64,000 bases of DNA from Axinella damicornis (GCA_963931865.1 OZ007517.1:4973707-5037706), one strand, 5' to 3'. Shown: positions 47,201 to 56,666, counted from the stretch's first letter. Numbers and translations: made by a program. The notes: generated by a model not told the origin, from the sequence alone.

Positions 47201-49479
47201 TGGGGGCCTGCCCGGCCCCGTGTGGGCTGGGCCGGCCCCGTGGGGGCCGGGCCGGCACCGTGGGGGCCGGGCCGGCCCCGTGGTGGCCGGGCCGGCCCCG
47301 TGGGGTCCTGGCCGGCCCCGTGGTGTCCTGGCCGGCCTCGTGGGGTCCTCGTCGGCCCCGTGGGGTCCTGGCCGGCCCCGTGGTGGCCTGGTCGGCCCCG
47401 TGGGGGCCTGGCCGGCCCCGTGGGGTCCTGGCCGGCCCCGTGGTGGCCTGGCCGGCCCCGTGGGGGCCTGGCCGGCCCCGTGGGGGCCTGGCCGGCCCCG
47501 TGGGGGCCTGCCCGGCCCCGTGGGGGACTGCCCGGCCCCGTGTGGGCCGGGCCGGCCCCGTGGGGGCCGGGCAGGCCCCGTGGGGGCCGGGCCGGCCCTG
47601 TGGGGGCCGGGCCGGCCTTGTGGGGTCCTGGCCGGCCTTGTGGGGTCCTGGCCGGCCCCGTGGGGTCCTGGCCGGCCCCGTGGGGTCCTGGCCGGCCCCG
47701 TGGGGTCCTCGCCGGCCCCGTGGTGGCCTGGCCGGCCCCCTGGTGGCCTGGCCGGCCCCGTGGGGGCCTGGCCGGCCCCGTGGGGGCCTGGCCGGCCCCG
47801 TGGGGGCCTGGCCGGCCCCGTGGGGGCCGGGCCGGCCCCGTGGGGTCCTCGCCGGCCCCGTGGTGGCCTGGCCGGCCTCGTGGTGGCCTGGCCGGCCCCG
47901 TGGGGGCCTGGCCGGCCCCGTGGGGTCCTGGCCGGCCCCGTGGTGGCCTGGCCGGCCCCGTGGGGGCCTGGCCGGCCCCGTGGGGGCCTGCCCGGCCCCG
48001 TGTGGGCCTGCCCGGCCCCGTGGGGGCCTGCCCGGTCCCGTGTGGGCCGGGCAGGCCCCGTGGGAGCCGGGCCGGCCCCGTGGGGGCCGGGCCGGCCCCG
48101 TGGGGTCCTGGCCGGCCCCGTGGGGTCCTGACCTGCCCCGTGGGGTCCTGGCCGGCCCCGTGGGGTCCTCGCCGGCCCCGTGGTGGCCTGGCCGGCCCCG
48201 TGGTGGCCTTGCCGGCCCCGTGGGGGCCTGGCCGGCCCCGTGGGGTCCTAGCCGGCCCCGTGGTCGCCTGGCCGGCCCCGTGGGGGCCTGGCCGGTCGCG
48301 TGGGGTCCTGGCCGGCCCCGTGGTGGCCTGGCCGGCCCCGTGGGGGACTGGCCGGATCCGTGGTGGCCTGGCCGGTCCTGTTGGGGCCTGGCCGGCCCGT
48401 GGGGGCCTGGCCGGCCCCGTGGGGGCCTGGCCGGCCCCGTGGGGGCCTGGCCGGCCCCGTGGGGGCCTGGCCGGCCCCGTGGGGGCCTGGCCGGCCCCGT
48501 GGGGGCCTGGCCAACCTCGTGGGGGCCTGGCCAACCCCGTGGGGGCCTGGCCGGCCCCGTGGGGGCCGGGCCGACCCCGTGTGGCAGGGCCGGCCCCGTG
48601 GGGGCCTGGCCGGCCCTGTGGGGACGGGCAGGCCCCGTGGGGGCCTGGCCGGCCCCGTGGGGGCCTGCCCGGCCCCGTGGGGGCCTGCCCTGCCCCGTGT
48701 GGGCCGGGCCGGCTCCGTGGGGGCCGGGCCGGCACCGTGGGGGCCGGCCCGGCCCGTGTGGCCGGGCCGGCCCCGTGAGGTCCTGGCCGGCCCCGTGGGG
48801 TCCTGGCCGGCCCCGTGGGGTCCTGGCCGGCCCCGTGGGGTCCTGGCCGACCCCGTGGGGTCCTCGTCGGCCCCGTGGTGGCCTGGCCGGCCCCGTGGGG
48901 GCCTGGCCGGCCCCGTGGGGTCATGGCCGGACCCGTGGGGTCATGGCCGGACCCGTGGGGTCCTGGCCGGCCCCGTGGTGGCCTGGCCGGCCCCGTGGGG
49001 GCCTGGCCGGCACCGTGGAGGCCTGGCCGGCCCCGTGGGAGCCTCGCCGGCCCCGTGGGGGCCTGGCCGGCCCCGTGGGGGCCTGGCCGGCCCCGTGGGG
49101 GCCGGGCCGGCCCCGTGGGGGCCTGGCCGGCCCCGTGGGGGCCTGGCCGGCCCCGTGGGGGACGGGCCGGCCCCGTGGGGGCCTGGCCGGCCCCGTGGGG
49201 GCCAGGCCGGCCCCGTGGGGGCCGGGCCGACCCCGTGGGGCAGGGCCGGCCCCGTGGGGGCCTGGCCGGCCCCGTGGGGACGGGCCGGCCCCGTGGGGGC
49301 CTGGCCGGCCCCGTGGGGGGCTGCCCGGCCCCGTGGGGGCCTGCCCTGCCCCGTGTGGGCCTGGCCGGCTCCGTGGGGGCCGGGCCGGCACCGTGGGGGC
49401 CGTCCCGGCCCGTGTGGCCGGGCCGGCCCCGTGAGGTCCTGGCCGGCCCCGTGTGGGCCGGGCCGGCCCCATGGGGGCC

Positions 49480-51205
49480 GGGCCGGCCCCGTGGGAACCG
49501 GGCCGGCCCCGTGGGGTCCTGGCCGGCCCCGTGGGGTCCTGGCCGGCCCCGTGGGGTCCTCGCCGGCCCCGTGGTGGCCTGGCCGGCCCCGTGGGGGCCT
49601 GACCGGCCACGTGGGGGCCTGGCCGGCCCCGTGGGGGCCTGGCCGGCCCCGTGGGGGCCTGGCCGGCCCCGTGGGGGCCGGGCCGGCCCCGTGGGGGCCG
49701 GGCCGGCCCCGTGGGGTCCGGGCCGGCACCGTGGGGGCCGGGCCGGCCCCGTGGGGGCCGGGCCGGCCCCGTGGGGGCCGGGCCGGCCCCGTGGGGGCCT
49801 GGCCGGCCCCGTGGGGGCCGGGCCGACCCCGTGGGGCAGGGCCGGCCCCGTGGGGGCCTGGCCGGCCCCGTGGGGACGGGCCGGCCCCGTGGGGGCCTGG
49901 CCGGCCCCGTGGGGGGCTGCCCGGCCCCGTGGGGGCCTGCCCTGCCCCGTGTGGGCCGGGCCGGCTCCGTGGGGGCCGGGCCGGTACCGTGGGGGCCGGC
50001 CCGGCCCGTGTGGCCGGGCCGGCCCCGTGAGGTCCTGGCCGGCCCCGTGGGGTCCTGGCCGGCCCCGTGGGGTCCTGGCCGGCCCCGTGGGGTCCTGGCC
50101 GACCCCGTGGGGTCCTCGTCGGCCCCGTGGTGGCCTGGCCGGCCCCGTGGGGGCCTGGCCGGCCCCGTGGGGTCCTGGCCGGACCCGTGGGGTCCTGGCC
50201 GGCCCCGTGGTGGCCTGGCCGGCCCCGTGGGGGCCTGGCCGGCACCGTGGTGGCCTGGCCGGCCCCGTGGGAGCCTCGCCGGCCCCGTGGGGGCCTGGCC
50301 GGCCCCGTGGGGGCCTGGCCGGCCCCGTGGGGCCCGTGGGGGCCGGGCCGGCCCCGTGGGGGCCGGGCCGGCCCCGTGGGGTCCTGGCCGGCCCCGTGGG
50401 GTCCTGGCCGGCCCCGTGGGGTCCTCTCCGGCCCCGTGGTGGCCTGGCCGGCCCCGTGGGGGCCTGACCGGCCACGTGGGGGCCTGGCCGGCCCCGTGGG
50501 GGCCTGGCCGGCCCCGTGGGGGCCTGGCCGGCCCCGTGGGGGCCGGGCCGGCCCCGTGGGGGCCGGGCCGGCCCCGTGGGGTCCGGGCCGGCACCGTGGG
50601 GGCCGGGCCGGCCCCGTGGGGGCCGGGCCGGCCCCGTGGGGGCCGGGCCGGCCCCGTGGGGGCCTGGCCGGCCCCGTGGGGGCCGGGCCGACCCCGTGGG
50701 GCAGGGCCGGCCCCGTGGGGGCCTGGCCGGCCCCGTGGGGACGGGCCGGCCCCGTGGGGGCCTGGCCGGCCCCGTGGGGGGCTGCCCGGCCCCGTGGGGG
50801 CCTGCCCTGCCCCGTGTGGGCCGGGCCGGCTCCGTGGGGGCCGGGCCGGTACCGTGGGGGCCGGCCCGGCCCGTGTGGCCGGGCCGGCCCCGTGAGGTCC
50901 TGGCCGGCCCCGTGGGGTCCTGGCCGGCCCCGTGGGGTCCTGGCCGGCCCCGTGGGGTCCTGGCCGACCCCGTGGGGTCCTCGTCGGCCCCGTGGTGGCC
51001 TGGCCGGCCCCGTGGGGGCCTGGCCGGCCCCGTGGGGTCCTGGCCGGACCCGTGGGGTCCTGGCCGGCCCCGTGGTGGCCTGGCCGGCCCCGTGGGGGCC
51101 TGGCCGGCACCGTGGTGGCCTGGCCGGCCCCGTGGGAGCCTCGCCGGCCCCGTGGGGGCCTGGCCGGCCCCGTGGGGGCCTGGCCGGCCCCGTGGGGCCC
51201 GTGGG
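49480..51205 (+). repeat. 865-bp tandem duplication
   Basis: About 49,480-50,340 recurs at about 50,345-51,205 with a constant offset of 865 bp. Anchors: GACCGGCCAC (49,601 and 50,466), GTCCGGGCCGGCACC (49,716 and 50,581), CGTGTGGCCG (50,007 and 50,872) and CGTGGGGCCCGTGGG (50,326 and 51,191). I noted very few mismatches, one being TCCTCGCC against TCCTCTCC near 49,560 and 50,425. The offset is not a multiple of 20 because the block includes units shortened by one or more bases. Looser relatives with the CGTGTGGCCG anchor lie at 48,755 and 49,411. Confidence 0.9.
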
Positions 51206-51540
51206 GGCCGGGCCGGCCCCGTGGGGGCCTGGCCGGCCCCGTGGGGGCCTGGCCGGCCCCGTGGGGGCCTGGCCGGCCCCGTGGGGGCCTGGCCGGCCCC
51301 GTGGGGGCCTGGCCGGCCCCGTGGGGGCCGGGCCGGCCCCGTGGGGGCCTGGCCGGCCCCGTGGGGGCCGGGCCGGCCACGTGGGGGCCTGGCCGGCCGC
51401 GTGGGGACCTGGCCGGCCCCGTGGTGGCCTGGCCGGCCCCGTGGGGGCCTGGCCGGCCCCGTGGGGTCCTGGCCGGCCCAGTGGGGTCCTGGCCGGCCCC
51501 GTGGGGTCCTCGCCGGCCCCGTGGTGGCCTGACCGGCCCC

Positions 51541-52740
51541 GTGGTGGCCTGGCCGGCCCCGTGGGGGCCTGGCCATCCCCGTTGTGGCCTGGCTGGCCCC
51601 GTGGGGGCCTGGCCGGCCCCGTGGGGTCCTGGCCGGCCCGTGGGGTCCTGGCCGACCCCGTGGTGGCCTGGCCGGCCCCGTGGGGGCCTGGCCGGCACCG
51701 TGGTGGCCTGGCCGGCCCCGTGGGGGCCTCGCCGGCCCCGTGGGTGCCAGTCCGGCCCCGTGGGGGCCTGGCCGGCCCCGTGGGGGCCGGGCCGGCCCCG
51801 TGGGGGCCGGGCCGGCCCCGTGGGGTTCAGGCCGGCCCCGTGGGGTCCGGGCCGGCCCCTTTTGGGGCCGGGCCGGCCCCGTGGGGTCCTCGCCGGCCCC
51901 GTGGTGGCCTGACCGGCCCCGTGGTGGCCTGGCCGGCCCCGTGGGGGCCTGGCCATCCCCGTTGTGGCCTGGCTGGCCCCGTGGGGGCCTGGCCGGCCCC
52001 GTGGGGTCCTGGCCGGCTTGTGGGGTCCTGGCCGACCCCGTGGTGGCCTGGCCGGCCCCGTGGGGGCCTGGCCGGCACCGTGGTGGCCTGGCCGGCCCCG
52101 TGGGGGCCTCGCCGGCCCCGTGGGTGCCAGTCCGGCCCCGTGGGGGCCTGGCCGGCCCCGTGGGGTTCAGGCCGGCCCCGTGGGGTCCGGGCCGGCCCCT
52201 TTTGGGGCCGGGCCGGCCCCGTGGGGGCCGGGCCGGCCCCGTGGGGGCCTGGCCGGCCCCGTGGGGGCCGGGCCGGCCCCGTGGGGGCCTGGCCGGTCCC
52301 GTGGGGGCCGGGCCGGCCCCGTGGGGCCGGGCCGGCCCCGTGGGGGCCTGGCCGGCCCCGTAGGGGCCTGGCCGGCCCCGTGGGGGCCTGGCCGGCCCCG
52401 TGGGGGCCTGGCCGGCCCCGTGGGGACGGGCCGGCCCCGTGGGGGCCTGGCCGGCCCCGTGGGGGCCTGGCCGGCACCGTGGTGGCCTGGCCGGCCCCGT
52501 GGGGGCCTCGCCGGCCCCGTGGGTGCCAGTCCGGCCCCGTGGGGGCCTGGCCGGCCCCGTGGGGGCCGGGCCGGCCCCGTGGGGGCCGGGCCGGCTCCGT
52601 GGGGGCCGGGCCGGCCCCGTGGGGGCCGGGCCGGCCCCGTGGGGGCCGGGCCGGCCCCGTGGGGTTCGGGCCGGCCCTGTGGGGTCCGGGCCGGCCCCTT
52701 TTGGGGCCGGGCCGGCCCCGTGGGGGCCTGGCCGGTCCCG
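51541..52740 (+). repeat. 340-500-bp higher-order repeat with a CCCCTTTTGG unit
   Basis: A unit altered to CCCCTTTTGGGGCCGGG occurs at 51,856, 52,196 and 52,695. A GGCCATCCCCGTTGTGG unit occurs at 51,571 and 51,951. Surrounding variants are shared, giving steps of 340, 380 and about 500 bp. The T4 run is rare elsewhere in the array. Confidence 0.75.
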
Positions 52741-53514
52741 TGGGGGCCGGGCCGGCCCCGTGGGGGCCTGACCGGCCCCGTGGGGGCCTGGCCGGCTCCG
52801 TGGGGCCGGGCCGGCCCCGTGGGGGCCTGGCCGGCCCCGTGGGGACGGTCCGGCCCCGTGGGGGCCTGGCCGGCCCCGTGGGGGCCTGGCCGGCCCCGTG
52901 GGGGCCTGCCCTGCCCCGTGTGGGCCGGGCCGGCTCCGTGGGGGCCGGGCCGGCACCGTGGGGGCCGGGCCGGCCCCGTGTGGCAGGGCCGGCCCCGTGG
53001 GGTCCTGGCCGGACCCGTGGGGTCCTGGCCGGCCCCGTGGGGTCCTGGCCGGCCCCGTGGGGTCCTGGCCGACCCCGTGGGGTCCTCGCCGGCCCCGTGG
53101 TGGCCTGGCCGGCTTCGTGGGGGCCTGGCCGGTCCCGTGGGGGCCTGTCCAGGCCCGGTGGGGGCCGGGCCGGCCCCGTGGGGTCCGGGCCGGCCCCGTG
53201 GGGTCCGGGCCGGACCCGTGGGGGCCTGGCCGGCCCCGTGGGGGCCTGGCCGGCCCCGTGGGGGCCTGGCCGGCCCCGTGGGGGCCTGGCCGGCCCCGTG
53301 GGGGCCTGGCCGGCCCCGTGGGGGCCTGGCCGGCCCCGCGGGGGCCGGTCCGGCCCCGCGGGGGCCTTGCCGGCCCCGTGGGGGCCTGGCCGGCCCTGCG
53401 GGGGCCTGGCCGGCCACGCGGGGGCCTGGCCGGCCCCGCGGGGGCCTGGCCGGCCCCGCGGGGGCCTGGCCGGCCCCGCGGGGGCGTGGCCGTCCTCGCG
53501 GTGGCGTGGCCGGT

Positions 53515-53840
53515 CGAAGTTAGAAGGTCAAAGTTCGAACGTCAAAGGTCAAAATTTAAACTTGAAAGTGCAAAGGTCAAACTTCAAAGGTCAATTGAAT
53601 CTTGACCTTTGACCTGTGAAATTTGAACTTTCATGTTGCTTCGCCGGAAAAAAAATTTGTAAATTTGAACGTTGCTCATGGGATGAAGTGTAGTTGAAAC
53701 TCAAACCTTTACCTTTGACCTTTGAACCCTGATCTTTGGCCTTTGAACATTGCAACTTTCATGTTGCTCGATGAAAAGCTGCAAAGCTGAAAGTTAAATA
53801 ACCTTTGAACATTGACCTTTGAACCCTGATCCTTAATTTT
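53515..53840 (+). repeat. AT-rich GGTCAA / TTGACC repeat cluster beside the array
   Basis: The first 325 bp of the spacer are built from short repeats of AAAGGTCAA, which flip to TTGACCTTTGA past about 53,598. A perfect inverted repeat with 10-bp arms, CAAAGGTCAA at 53585-53594 and TTGACCTTTG at 53602-53611, sits at the flip. TGACCTTTGACCT at 53603-53615 equals, on the other strand, AGGTCAAAGGTCA, the direct-repeat-1 form recognised by some nuclear receptors. A longer direct repeat, GACCTTTGAACCCTGATC, lies at 53,717 and 53,814, and TTTCATGTTGCT recurs near 53,630 and 53,757. No copy of this cluster lies at the other array edge. A regulatory role is not shown. Confidence 0.7.
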
Positions 53841-53959
53841 TTAACGAAAACGACGAGTTACTGAAAAACTCATTTTGTATAAAGAATAGGTGACGTTATT
53901 GGCGAAAGCGATGGTATAAGCGAAAGAAAAAACCAACGGTTTTTCACTGTTGTCTGCTA
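53841..53959. other. Unassigned AT-rich spacer DNA
   Basis: A short AT-rich stretch between the GGTCAA cluster and the inverted-repeat part of the spacer. No reading frame of note, no repeat and no recognisable signal. Confidence 0.5.
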
Positions 53960-54047
53960 ATATCAAGTAGTTCCAATGGAAAGCTAAGGTAAATGATCAG
54001 AACGTAAGGTGTTTGCCCAAAATTCTACACACTAGATCGTCATTGTA

Positions 54048-54667
54048 TGTGACCGGATTTGCGAAAACCCGACACTTTCCTGATTTCGAAAAAATTGAGT
54101 TACCTTTCATCTTGACGTAGAGAAAATTTCAAAGCAATCGGTCATCCAGTTGCGTAGATACAGCTCAAAACGCGTACGAAATACGCAAAACTGCTTTTCG
54201 TGTAAATGCAATTTTTGACGTTGCTATGGTATGTGATTATTTTCCGCATACTATCCGTGTTTCGTGTAGTCTATTGTTAAGTAGCTGGACGCTTGCTGAA
54301 GCTAGCAAGCCGTGTTTTTGGCGACTCATCCGATTAATAGGTAGGTCAGACGTAGTGAAAATGGACAGAATGAACCAGAGGACAGCTTGAAATGACACCG
54401 TTTGTGGTAAGTAGTTCGTTTTGTGTTCGTAGCAACGACTTCCGTATACTAATTTTTTAACGATGATAATGTTTGTGTTCGGGCTTATAACGCCGGTATG
54501 GAAGTAGATCCAGGCTTTATACTTCGATATCTTGTAGTCCATTAGTCTGCTGACCCGTTGCTGTAAATAACCGCGTTTTCGCCGAAATGTTGCTTTGTGA
54601 CTATAATTGCCTCTAACACAAAATCAATAAATCCGGGAAGTGTCGGGTTTTCGCAAATCCTGTCACA
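54048..54667. mobile_element. 620-bp TA-flanked inverted-repeat element (MITE-like)
   Basis: The ends, 54048-54086 and 54629-54667, are 39-bp inverted repeats with three mismatches, beginning TGTGAC and containing GCGAAAACCCGACACTT. A TA dinucleotide flanks each end (54046-54047 and 54668-54669). Removing the element plus one TA restores ATTGTATGGATATGGTTTCTG-like sequence, matching the empty site on the opposite spacer half near 56,550. The interior has no open frame resembling a transposase, so it is non-autonomous. TA target duplication fits Tc1/mariner and a few other families; I do not assign one. Parts of the interior (54,100-54,235 and 54,488-54,597) also match 56,405-56,268 and 56,193-56,083 in reverse, so an older relative sits in the right half. 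Confidence 0.75.
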
Positions 54668-54842
54668 TATGGATATGGTTTCTGTAAAAATAGAATAGGT
54701 TTCTGCAAAATAGAATAGGTATCTTCATAGTTCCTTGCAGAATGTTTATTGAAGTCCATAATTTAAAAAAACAATCGTGAGAAATTGTTTTGAAAGTTAT
54801 CCATGTTTATCCAACATGTTTATCCGGAAATGGTAACTGCTA

Positions 54843-54968
54843 CCTTTCATCTTTTCGTACAGCAAAATTGAAAGGTAACGGTTTTGCTTGAATCTTAGTT
54901 CGAGACTATGATTGCATCTAACACAAAATCAACAAATCCGCGAAGCGTCTGGTTTTCGAAAATCCGCT
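54843..54968 (+). mobile_element. Internally deleted relic of the same element
   Basis: It begins with CTACCTTTCATCTT, as the interior of the 620-bp element does near 54,101, then jumps to the element's right end. GACTATGATTGCATCTAACAC and the following bases to 54,965 match 54,600-54,662 directly, including a decayed right inverted repeat. Most of the middle is missing. It occupies the place that corresponds to the longer relic at 56,072-56,405 on the other side, so both probably descend from one insertion older than the spacer duplication. Confidence 0.55.
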
Positions 54969-55045
54969 CAATTGTTTTTTGAAATTATAATTCGTCTGAA
55001 ATTGAACCGTTAACAAATTTTTTGAAAATGAAATCAGATTTCTGA

Positions 55046-55290
55046 AACATCCATGTTACCATCCATGTTGTTCATTAAAGCTTCCAGTAAGATGCATTAA
55101 GGTGTTTGTGCGAACGAAACTAAGATTCTTGGAAGACAGAATTTGTAAAAAGAACATTCAAGTTCAAAATGGATCTGGCTGGATTCAGATTTTTTGAATA
55201 ACTAGCCATACCATTCATGAATACTCTAGAATCAATGTGAGTATATAAGAAGAGAATCTTCGGGCATAAATTAACCCGGAGTTGCAGGGA
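55046..55290. other. Central spacer, first part, with diverged direct repeat
   Basis: AT-rich non-coding DNA. From about 55,150 to 55,290 it matches 55,437-55,578 directly: AACATTCAAG, TAGCCA, then a well-kept block GTGAGTATATAA ... TCGGGCATAAATTAACCC at 55,238-55,277, against the same block with GGGCGTAAATTAACCC ending near 55,568. The two copies flank the decayed satellite fragment. Confidence 0.6.
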
Positions 55291-55376
55291 TAGGGGGCGG
55301 CCCCATGTGGGCGGGACCGGCCCCGTTTGGTCACGGCCGACTACGTTGGAGCAGGGCCTGTGCAGTGGGGATGAGG
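55291..55376 (+). repeat. Decayed four-unit satellite fragment inside the spacer
   Basis: A GC-rich island in AT-rich DNA with a 20-bp rhythm: TAGGGGGCGGCCCCATGTGG, GCGGGACCGGCCCCGTTTGG, TCACGGCCGACTACGTTGGA and GCAGGGCCTGTGCAGTGGGG, then ATGAGG. The second unit is the clearest match to the satellite. Orientation is that of the left arm. The GCGGGACC start is closer to the GCGTGG form found at the array ends than to the GCCTGG form of the bulk. It is far more diverged than any unit in the arrays. Confidence 0.7.
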
Positions 55377-55989
55377 CTCAATGAGTCTGAACAGTAATTA
55401 TATGATCATTGAAGTAACTGGTATCTGTTTCTGTAAATAACATTCAAGAGGGGTGTTTACAGTTTTAAATAGGCGGTTTTCGAATTTTATATTATAGCCA
55501 GAAACCCATAATAGTTTTGAAACCTTGTGAGTATATAAAGTAGAGATATTTCGGGCGTAAATTAACCCAATCAGTCGCTGGTATATCGAGAAATCTTCAA
55601 AAGCATAAATATATCGGTATGAAAATTCAACTTCAGTTTTTCGTAATACCAAATGAGTATGAGTATTGGTGGTACGGCCTTTGAACCTACTGGTACGATC
55701 TCAGGGTAATTACTTTCATGATGGGCGTGGCAAGTTTTAAAAACACGTAAAACCAAGTGATTGTCTGAATTTCGACATTTGACCAACTTTGAGCTCGTTT
55801 GATTGCACGGCGGAGAAAAAACCTGAAAGAGAACTTTTTGTGGCGAGATATCCATAAAGTTGATTGCGAACTATCCGTGAACATATGCTGATTGTTATGC
55901 GTGTTATATATCTTAAGATTTCAAAACTATTGTACGTTTTAGCCAATGAAAATATTGAAAGGCAGGAAAAGTAGAGAAAGAACTTGGTT
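55377..55989. other. Central spacer, second part
   Basis: AT-rich non-coding DNA. It includes the second copy of the direct repeat (about 55,437-55,578). Reading frames here reach at most 94 codons, overlap one another, have no recognisable domain and lie in repeat-derived sequence, so none is called. No RNA gene or regulatory site is recognised. Confidence 0.5.
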
Positions 55990-56655
55990 TAATTTGGAAA
56001 CATGTTTTCAAATTTTGATTATATTTTCAAAAAATTGGTTGACATAACTTTCAGATGAAATACTACCAAAAACACAAAGCAACAATCTGGCGATCACACG
56101 GTTATTTGCAGCAACGGGTCAGCAAACCCATTGGACTACATGATTTCGGAGTATAAAGCCTGGATCTACTTCCATTCCGGTGTTATTTCCGCCTTGGGAA
56201 CGATTGCATTCCATTCAATTTAGCTTATAATCGGTTAACAATGGACGTCACGTAACACATTACACATTCCATAACAACGTCAAAAATTGCATTTACACGA
56301 AAAGAATTTTCCGTATTTTTTTGCTCGTTTTGAGCTGTATCTCGGAAAATGGATGGACCGACAGCTTTAAAATTTTCTCTACGGCTAGATAAAAGGTAGC
56401 GTCTAATGTTTCCAGTGTTAACATAATTTTTCGATTAACTCTATAAACTTGAATAACTTCCAAAACAATTTCGCATGTTTTAGGCTTCAATAAATATTTT
56501 TGCAACAAAATATGGCGAAACCTATCCTATTTTTGCAGAAGCCATTTCCTATACAATCACAACGATCTATTGTGTTGAATTTTGAGCATACACCTTACGT
56601 TTTTGATCATTTACCTGAGATTTACATGGGAACTAGCAATAATATTGAATCCTAC
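55990..56655 (-). repeat. Right half of the diverged inverted repeat in the spacer
   Basis: Reverse-complement partner of 53,960-55,045. It keeps the uninterrupted target site of the 620-bp element (CCTATACAAT at 56548-56557) and a longer element-like core at 56,072-56,405 whose terminal repeats are no longer recognisable. The similarity runs to within about 12 bp of the right satellite arm. It lacks the GGTCAA cluster that separates the left half from the left arm. No gene is seen. Confidence 0.8.
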
Positions 56656-56666
56656 AAAATTAAGCG

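Larger units (their letters stand above)
36061..53514 (+). repeat. 20-bp satellite array, GCCTGCCCGG / GTGTGGGCC subfamily
   Basis: Canonical units are mixed with GCCTGCCCGG (first near 36,250), CCCCGTGTGGGCCGGGCC, GTTGGGGCCTGG and TCCTCGCCGG variants, which often occur in that fixed order. From 53,335 to the end the units shift to CCCCGCGGGGGCC, and the last two or three (53,480-53,514) take the GCGTGG form also seen at the far left of the window. The array stops at about 53,514 in the sequence GCGTGGCCGGTC. Long frames on both strands are compositional. No gene is seen. Confidence 0.95.
53960..55045 (+). repeat. Left half of the diverged inverted repeat in the spacer
   Basis: This segment matches, in reverse complement and with gaps, 55,990-56,655. 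Anchors from outside in: AGGTAAATGATCA at 53987-53999 against 56616-56604; a TTTCTG-AAAA-ATAG-ATAGGT stretch near 54,676-54,722 against 56,545-56,520; GAAATTGTTTTG near 54,781 against 56,475; and AATTTTTTGAAAATNNAATCA near 55,015 against 56,035. The left half differs by a 620-bp insertion at 54,048-54,667 and by an internally shortened element-like piece at about 54,843-54,968. I judge matching blocks to be about 75-85% identical by eye. It is non-coding. Confidence 0.8.

Noticed and set aside
2261..53514. Scattered CACGTG (E-box) motifs as regulatory sites
   Set aside because: They arise from a single-base variant of the unit (CCCCGTG to CCACGTG) and are distributed as expected for copied variants, with no independent support.
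54237..54542. 101-codon minus-strand open frame in the spacer
   Set aside because: It lies inside the 620-bp inverted-repeat element, has no recognisable domain, and the matching region of the other spacer half does not keep it open.
55291..55376. CpG-island promoter in the spacer
   Set aside because: The GC-rich island is explained by decayed satellite units; no TATA, initiator or downstream gene is seen.
55398..55946. Four overlapping minus-strand frames of 65-94 codons
   Set aside because: They overlap in different frames in AT-rich, partly repeated DNA and have no motif or initiation context that favours one over another.
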